A stretch of 64,000 nt of DNA. Origin: Candidatus Flexifilum breve (GTDB taxonomy: Bacteria > Chloroflexota > Anaerolineae > Aggregatilineales > Phototrophicaceae). The translations under genes and the position numbers were made by a program. The stretch spans positions 744,001-808,000 of the forward strand of contig JADKGC010000003.1 in assembly GCA_016717205.1 (NCBI GenBank), read 5' to 3'. The notes below the pieces were generated by a model. The model did no database searches. It was not told the DNA's origin and saw only the letters and a program-made list of their open reading frames with translations. Below, piece after piece: positions 59,891 to 64,000 of the stretch. The number at the start of each line of letters is the position of its first letter. Within the stretch, counting starts at the first letter, position 1.

Positions 59891-60805
59891 CTATGCCCGG
59901 CGCAAATTCTCCAAGTAGCCCTCGAGTTCGGGCGGCAGGGGCGACTCGAAGCACAGGCGCTCTTTGGTGCGTGGATGATCAAAGCACAGCTTGGCCGCAT
60001 GCAGAAACTGGCGGTGATAGCGCGTCTTGCGGAAGCCGTAGACTTTATCGCCGACCAGCGGACAGTCGATGAAGGCCAGATGCACGCGAATCTGGTGCGT
60101 GCGCCCGGTCAGCAGCTTGACGGAAACGAGTGTTTTGCCATCTTTGAAGCGTTCTACAACCTGAAATTCGCTGATGGCAGGACGCCCGTCGCGCGTAACC
60201 TTCATGCGTTTGCGCTGATTCGGATCACGGGCAATCGGCGCGTCGATGCGTCCGAGGTTCGTCTTAGGGGTTTTCTCGGTCAGCGCGAGGTAGACCTTCT
60301 CGACCGTACGCGCGGAGAATTGGCGCATTAAGCGCTGCAGGGCGGGCGCGCGGCGCGCAACGAGGATCAGGCCGCTCGTCTCTTTATCGAGGCGATGCAC
60401 GATACCGCGCCGCTTGGGGGAGTAATCCATCTCGGCGATCTCCGGGTAACGCGCGAGAATGGCGTTGACGAGCGTGCCCGTCTCGTTGCCCGCGCCGGGA
60501 TGCACGACCATGCCCGCGGGTTTGTCGATTACGGCGATATCCGCATCTTCGTAGAGCACCACCAGCGGAATCGGCTCTGGTTCGACCGTCTTATCAGGCG
60601 GCGCGGGCGGCACAGTGACAATGATGCGTTCGCCCCCCTTGAGCTTGATGCCGGGTTTGATGATCTCGCCGTTGACGCGCACATGCCCTTCACGGATGAG
60701 CGTTTGAATCTGCGAGCGGGTCAGGCGGTCGCCGACGTGCGCGACGATCAGTTTGTCGAGGCGTTCGCCTGCCGTTTTCACCGTGAATTCGATGTGTTGA
60801 GACAT
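59891..60805 (-). CDS. rluD: 23S rRNA pseudouridine synthase, RluD type
   Basis: 304 aa. An N-terminal S4 domain (about 12-75; RLTRSQIQTLIREGHVRVNG) and the catalytic Asp140 in GIVHRLDKETSGL. LLTGRTHQIRVHLAFIDCP is the second motif. It converts uridines of helix 69 of 23S rRNA or a related site. It opens the operon that continues to comEA. Confidence 0.93.
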   Translation of the reverse strand: MSQHIEFTVKTAGERLDKLIVAHVGDRLTRSQIQTLIREGHVRVNGEIIKPGIKLKGGERIIVTVPPAPPDKTVEPEPIPLVVLYEDADIAVIDKPAGMVVHPGAGNETGTLVNAILARYPEIAEMDYSPKRRGIVHRLDKETSGLILVARRAPALQRLMRQFSARTVEKVYLALTEKTPKTNLGRIDAPIARDPNQRKRMKVTRDGRPAISEFQVVERFKDGKTLVSVKLLTGRTHQIRVHLAFIDCPLVGDKVYGFRKTRYHRQFLHAAKLCFDHPRTKERLCFESPLPPELEGYLENLRRA

Positions 60806-60828
60806 TACAAGCCTTTTATACAGTAACG

Positions 60829-60856
60829 TTGACCGAAAGGTGAACTATGATACAAT
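60829..60856 (+). promoter_or_regulatory. Promoter of rsfS
   Basis: TTGACC (60829-60834), 16-bp spacer, TACAAT (60851-60856), a near-consensus sigma-70-type promoter, 40 bp before the start codon. Confidence 0.75.
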
Positions 60857-60896
60857 GAATACTAACCTGTTTGAGTGATCGTGAGGAGTCGATTCT

Positions 60897-61244
60897 CTGG
60901 AAGCGTTAGATTTAGCCCGCGAAATTGTTCACGCCGTTGAGGATAAGAAAGCCGAAAACATTCTCCTGTTGGATTTACGCCCGGACACCGTAATTGCGGA
61001 TTTCTTTGTGATCTGCACGGGGACGAGCGACCGCCAAATCCGCGCCCTGGCCGAAAATGTCCGCGAATCCATCAAAACCAAGTTTGGCAAGCTCCCCCAC
61101 TCCACGGAGGGTGAGCATACCAGCGGATGGATGCTGCTCGACTACGGTGATGTGATCGTCCACATCTTCGGGGAAAGCCAGCGCGAGTTTTACAATCTGG
61201 AAAGTTTCTGGCGTCAAGCGAATGTGCTGCTGAGTATTCAGTAG
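60897..61244 (+). CDS. rsfS: Ribosomal silencing factor, CTG start
   Basis: 115 aa if it starts at CTG 60897. The RsfS/Iojap family needs the N-terminal LEALDLAREIVHAVEDKKAE and LRPDTVIADFFVICTG, which lie upstream of the only standard start in this frame (TTG 60969); that would delete 24 conserved residues. AGGAG (60884-60888) stands 8 nt before CTG 60897. No ATG, GTG or TTG is in frame between the TGA at 60882 and 60969. The domain continues HSTEGEHTSGWMLLDYGD. It blocks subunit joining by binding uL14. Confidence 0.88.
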   Translation: MEALDLAREIVHAVEDKKAENILLLDLRPDTVIADFFVICTGTSDRQIRALAENVRESIKTKFGKLPHSTEGEHTSGWMLLDYGDVIVHIFGESQREFYNLESFWRQANVLLSIQ

Positions 61245-61249
61245 TGATA

Positions 61250-61319
61250 GGACTGAGGTTAAAGGACTGAGGACTGAGCAAGCAGCAAACTCAGTCCTCG
61301 GCACTCAATCCTCAGTCCT
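61250..61319. repeat. CTGAGGACTGAG-type dyad repeat, second copy
   Basis: GGACTGAGG and GGACTGAGGACTGAG on the left are mirrored by CTCAGTCC copies on the right, between the convergent rsfS and ndk stops. A likely bidirectional terminator. See 52525. Confidence 0.75.
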
Positions 61320-61324
61320 GCCTT

Positions 61325-61780
61325 TTAGCGACCTTCGAAAATCCACGGGTCGGTGACGCGACCCCACGAAATGAGTTCCGCTTCGGTGAAGAAGTTAGCG
61401 ATTTCGATCAGACCGTTCTCCGGGCTGTCGGAACCGTGCACGAGGTTACGGCCAATTTCCAGACCGAAATCACCACGGATGGTGCCCGCGCCCGCCTTCG
61501 CCGGATTGGTCGCGCCGATGGTGCCGCGCGCCGCTTCGATGGCATTCGTGCCTTCCAGCGCGATCACCACGACGGGCGACGACACGATGTAGTCGACCAG
61601 ACCGTTGAAGAACGGCTTGCCCTGATGCACGGCGTAATGCTTTTCCGCTAATTCCCGCGACACCTGCATGAACTTCATACCGACGATGCGCAGACCGCGC
61701 GCTTCAAAGCGGCGGATGACTTCCCCGGTCAGGCCGCGCTGCACGGCATCCGGCTTCACAATGATGAGTGTACGTTCCAC
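61325..61780 (-). CDS. ndk: Nucleoside diphosphate kinase
   Basis: 151 aa. Transfers the gamma phosphate between nucleotides. Catalytic His115 in NLVHGSDSPENG, with GKPFFNGLVDYIVSSPV and GATNPAKAGAGTIRGDFG. The GTG start follows GAGGAG. Full length. It is downstream of the scaffold gene and separated by a terminator. Confidence 0.97.
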   Translation of the reverse strand: MERTLIIVKPDAVQRGLTGEVIRRFEARGLRIVGMKFMQVSRELAEKHYAVHQGKPFFNGLVDYIVSSPVVVIALEGTNAIEAARGTIGATNPAKAGAGTIRGDFGLEIGRNLVHGSDSPENGLIEIANFFTEAELISWGRVTDPWIFEGR

Positions 61781-61814
61781 TGCTAAAACTCCTCGATGAT
61801 CTGAGCTTTGGGCA

Positions 61815-61840
61815 CAAAAAACGGGTCATTGTGACCCGTT
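61815..61840 (-). terminator. Intrinsic terminator of the scaffold gene
   Basis: On the minus strand AACGGGTCA pairs with TGACCCGTT around CAA, followed by TTTTT. It lies 20 bp past the stop of the 702-aa gene and just upstream of ndk. Confidence 0.85.
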
Positions 61841-61859
61841 CTGGTAAGTCTGCTGCTGA

Positions 61860-63968
61860 TTATAGCTGATTCAGGGCTTCCCGATAAGTGTTGAGCGCGT
61901 CCTGCAGTTTGCCCTGCCGCATCAGGCCGTCGCCGAGCACGCGATACACCGCCGGCACGGTGCGGTACGATTTGACCATCTGCTCCAGGTCGGCCACCAC
62001 GGTGTCGATATCGACGCTCGCGCGGATCAAGCCTTCGTATTCGCTCAGGCTGCCTTCCAGATCGCCGCTCTGTTCGAGGTCGCGCGCGCTCTGGAGCGCT
62101 CCCGCGCTGACCGGCGCCCGCGGGATCAGCGGCGCGGCGGTGGTCGGCGGCGGGACAGGTCGCTGCGCCACAGGCGGCACATAGACCGGTTCCGGCTCGG
62201 GTTCCGGTTCAAACGTGAACGCGGCGGGTTCGAGATCGGCGGCGGTTTCGGTGAGCCAATCTGGCACTTCGACCGCTTCCGGGTTCTCCAGTTCGGAGAG
62301 CCAGTCCGCAAATGCCGGTTCCGCGGGCGCGAGTTCGATCACTTCCGGTTCGGCGGCAACCGGGAGTTCGGTGCCCGCCATCCACGACGGCAGGCCCTGT
62401 GCTTCGCCCACGGGCAAATCTTCAGCGGGCAGCGGCTCGTCGATCAGCTCGTCGTCCTGCTGTTCCAGCTTTTCGACGGCGGCAATCCGCGCCGGGTCGC
62501 TCACATTCCGTTCGTACCAGTCTGGCACTTCGGCTACGTCAATCGTGCCCGCCTGATGTTCAAGGTCAAAGGCTTCGGCCCATGTGTCATCCGGGTCGAC
62601 TTCAACGCCAGCGGCCGGTGCACTGGCCACCTGCGCCACTGGTTCCGCGGTTTCCGTGAACAGGGAACCAAAGTCCATCGGCTGATCGTCCGGCTCGGCT
62701 TCTTCTTTCAACCAGTCCGGCATATCTTCCGATACGGGCGTGGGTGGGAACAACGCGTCGAGGCTGGCGGTCGGCTGCGGTGCGGCGGGCGGTTCAGCGG
62801 GTGCGCCGCCCATCTGTTCCAAGAGCCAATCCGGCAGTTCGGCAGGCACCAGCGCAGGTTCTTCATCCAGCTCCGGCATGACCATATCCGGCTCATTGAC
62901 GATTTCGTCAACCTTCGCCTCGAACAGCACCTGAATCTGTTCCCGGGTGACCGAGCCATCGGCCAGCGCCCGCTGGATCGAGTCCATGGACATCTCGTCT
63001 CCGGACTCGTCTTCCGCTGCAGCGGCCACGGGCGGCGGCGCGGGGGACGCATCGTCGGCCAGGCTGCTCAGGAAATCGGACGGATCGCTCAAAGTCGGCG
63101 CGGGCGCCCGATTATTCGTCACGGGCGGTGTGTCAAACGAGAAGGCGACATACCCGGGCGCTTCAATTTCGTTCAGTTCCGGCATGGGAATATCGAGCTG
63201 TGCCGGGGTGAGCAGTTCTTCGGTATCCGCACCCTGACGCCGTGCCAGCGACTCCAGCCATTCGACCGAGTCCGATCCACCAAACGGATCGCGCGCGGGG
63301 GCGGGCTGCGCCAAGGGATCATCCTGCGTGCGGGCGAGGTCTTCCAGCCATGAAAGCGAGCTGCCCGCTTCGGGCGCCGCGGCGGCAGGGGTCGAGTCTT
63401 CGGTCGAGAGGTTTGACAGGTCGAGATTGAACAGGCTGTCATCTTCGCCACCGTTGCCACCGGCCAGACTTTCCAGCCACGCCAAACCACCCTCTTGCGC
63501 GGGCGGTGCAGACCGGGTCGCGGCGGGAGCAGGCGGAAGCTGCGCAGCGGCGGGACGCGCGGGCGCGGGCTGCTGCACAGTCGGCGGTTGCGCAGGCGGT
63601 GCAGGCGGCGCAGAGGTCGCCGGGCGCAGCGGAGCCGCGGTCGGCGGTGGTGTGATCACACGGGCGGCCGGGCGCTGCGGTTCAGCCGCAGGCGGCTCAA
63701 CAGGCTTGACCGGTTCGGGCGCGGGCTTCGGAGGTGGCGGCGCGGCGGCTTTCGGCACGCCCGGCTTGATCGGCTCCATCTTGCCTTCTTGCCCATAGGG
63801 AACGTATCCCGGTTCGTCGATGACGACGCTGTTCGGGTCAATTTCGGCAATGTCCATGTCAGCAGATGAGACGAGCCCCTCGGTTGCGCCTTGACGTTTC
63901 GCCAGTGTTTCGAGCCATTTATTGATCTCGTCTGGCGTCATGTTGTCAAAATCTGGCATGTTGTCCAT
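61860..63968 (-). CDS. Acidic, Pro-rich scaffold protein with repeated Trp motifs and C-terminal TPR
   Basis: 702 aa from ATG 63968 (GAGGTG upstream). The chain is low complexity, acidic and Pro/Ala-rich, with no signal or TM segment. Ten of its eleven Trp sit in two short motifs: WLExLAxxQG-like at W18, W164, W207 and W237, and PDWL/PSWM-like at W381, W419, W484, W529, W556 and W571. A block after W18 (DEPGYVPYG) and after W237 (EAPGYVAF) is also repeated. The last 80 residues are TPR-like (LQSARDLEQSGDLEGSLSEY, GKLQDALNTYREALNQL). A docking scaffold is inferred. Confidence 0.7.
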   Translation of the reverse strand: MDNMPDFDNMTPDEINKWLETLAKRQGATEGLVSSADMDIAEIDPNSVVIDEPGYVPYGQEGKMEPIKPGVPKAAAPPPPKPAPEPVKPVEPPAAEPQRPAARVITPPPTAAPLRPATSAPPAPPAQPPTVQQPAPARPAAAQLPPAPAATRSAPPAQEGGLAWLESLAGGNGGEDDSLFNLDLSNLSTEDSTPAAAAPEAGSSLSWLEDLARTQDDPLAQPAPARDPFGGSDSVEWLESLARRQGADTEELLTPAQLDIPMPELNEIEAPGYVAFSFDTPPVTNNRAPAPTLSDPSDFLSSLADDASPAPPPVAAAAEDESGDEMSMDSIQRALADGSVTREQIQVLFEAKVDEIVNEPDMVMPELDEEPALVPAELPDWLLEQMGGAPAEPPAAPQPTASLDALFPPTPVSEDMPDWLKEEAEPDDQPMDFGSLFTETAEPVAQVASAPAAGVEVDPDDTWAEAFDLEHQAGTIDVAEVPDWYERNVSDPARIAAVEKLEQQDDELIDEPLPAEDLPVGEAQGLPSWMAGTELPVAAEPEVIELAPAEPAFADWLSELENPEAVEVPDWLTETAADLEPAAFTFEPEPEPEPVYVPPVAQRPVPPPTTAAPLIPRAPVSAGALQSARDLEQSGDLEGSLSEYEGLIRASVDIDTVVADLEQMVKSYRTVPAVYRVLGDGLMRQGKLQDALNTYREALNQL

Positions 63969-64000
63969 CAAAACACCTCGTTAACGCAACCATTCCGGCA

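Overview
The window most likely comes from a Chloroflexota (Anaerolineae-type) chromosome. This is an inference from high GC content, a long-form RmlA, a Cys-depleted xanthine-dehydrogenase-type complex, an acidic scaffold protein rich in PDWL motifs, and dispersed palindromic intergenic repeats. No phage, transposase or CRISPR array is visible. The gene content (isocitrate lyase and malate synthase, crotonase, kynurenine formamidase, omega-aminotransferase, GTP cyclohydrolase) suggests an aerobic or facultative heterotroph that makes exopolysaccharide.

Layout. 1-2.3 kb: a NarL-type two-component pair, tRNA-Val(CAC) with a good promoter and terminator, and tRNA T-loop remnants. 2.3-9.4 kb: a NAGPA-like lipoprotein and the two separated genes of a molybdopterin hydroxylase-like complex, with a nonsense-interrupted membrane glycosyltransferase and a HicBA toxin-antitoxin pair between them. 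9.5-12.7 kb: a frameshifted BtrH/DUF4872 protein, an orphan lipoprotein-like gene and a SLOG-like, four-TM protein that may be a nucleotide-sensing effector. 12.8-17.5 kb: a six-gene minus-strand polysaccharide operon (Wzz-like, BY-kinase-like, small TM protein, RmlA, HAD, RmlB). 17.7-25.4 kb: folE, metK under a SAM-I riboswitch, a methyltransferase-TfoX_C pair, a class IV aminotransferase, and lysC behind a likely leader-peptide attenuator. 25.4-30.7 kb: a tyrosine recombinase and two sensor kinases. 30.8-33.8 kb: the glyoxylate shunt operon aceBA. 34-39.5 kb: acyl-CoA, HIT, SDR and kynB genes. 39.6-53.7 kb: a second polysaccharide block (GT4, Wzz-like, PPC protein, two GT2, RmlD), a very large Ser/Thr kinase-ATPase, rnhB, an omega-aminotransferase, a CPBP protease and a PLD nuclease with a small partner. 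53.8-57.1 kb: a cupin and two DUF2382 stress proteins. 57.4-60.8 kb: a packed operon rluD, pseudo-nitrilase, mscS, DUF3052, comEA. 60.8-64 kb: rsfS with a CTG start, ndk and a tryptophan-motif scaffold protein.

How the genes work together. RmlA, RmlB and RmlD supply dTDP-rhamnose precursors (RmlC is not in the window). The glycosyltransferases and Wzz-type proteins would use them for surface polysaccharide. AceBA allows growth on acetate or fatty acids. LysC and MetK, each with its own RNA-level control, sit at the head of aspartate-family and SAM metabolism.

Reliability. Five genes carry frameshifts (six sites, all of them repairable by one base) and one carries an in-frame amber codon. This density suggests either recent decay or residual assembly errors, so those genes are reported as broken with the repair stated. 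The most unusual observations are the loss of all eight Fe-S cysteines in the 974-aa molybdenum subunit, the lysC leader peptide, the SLOG-TM protein, the Trp-motif scaffold, and the nitrilase-fold protein whose nucleophile is Gly.
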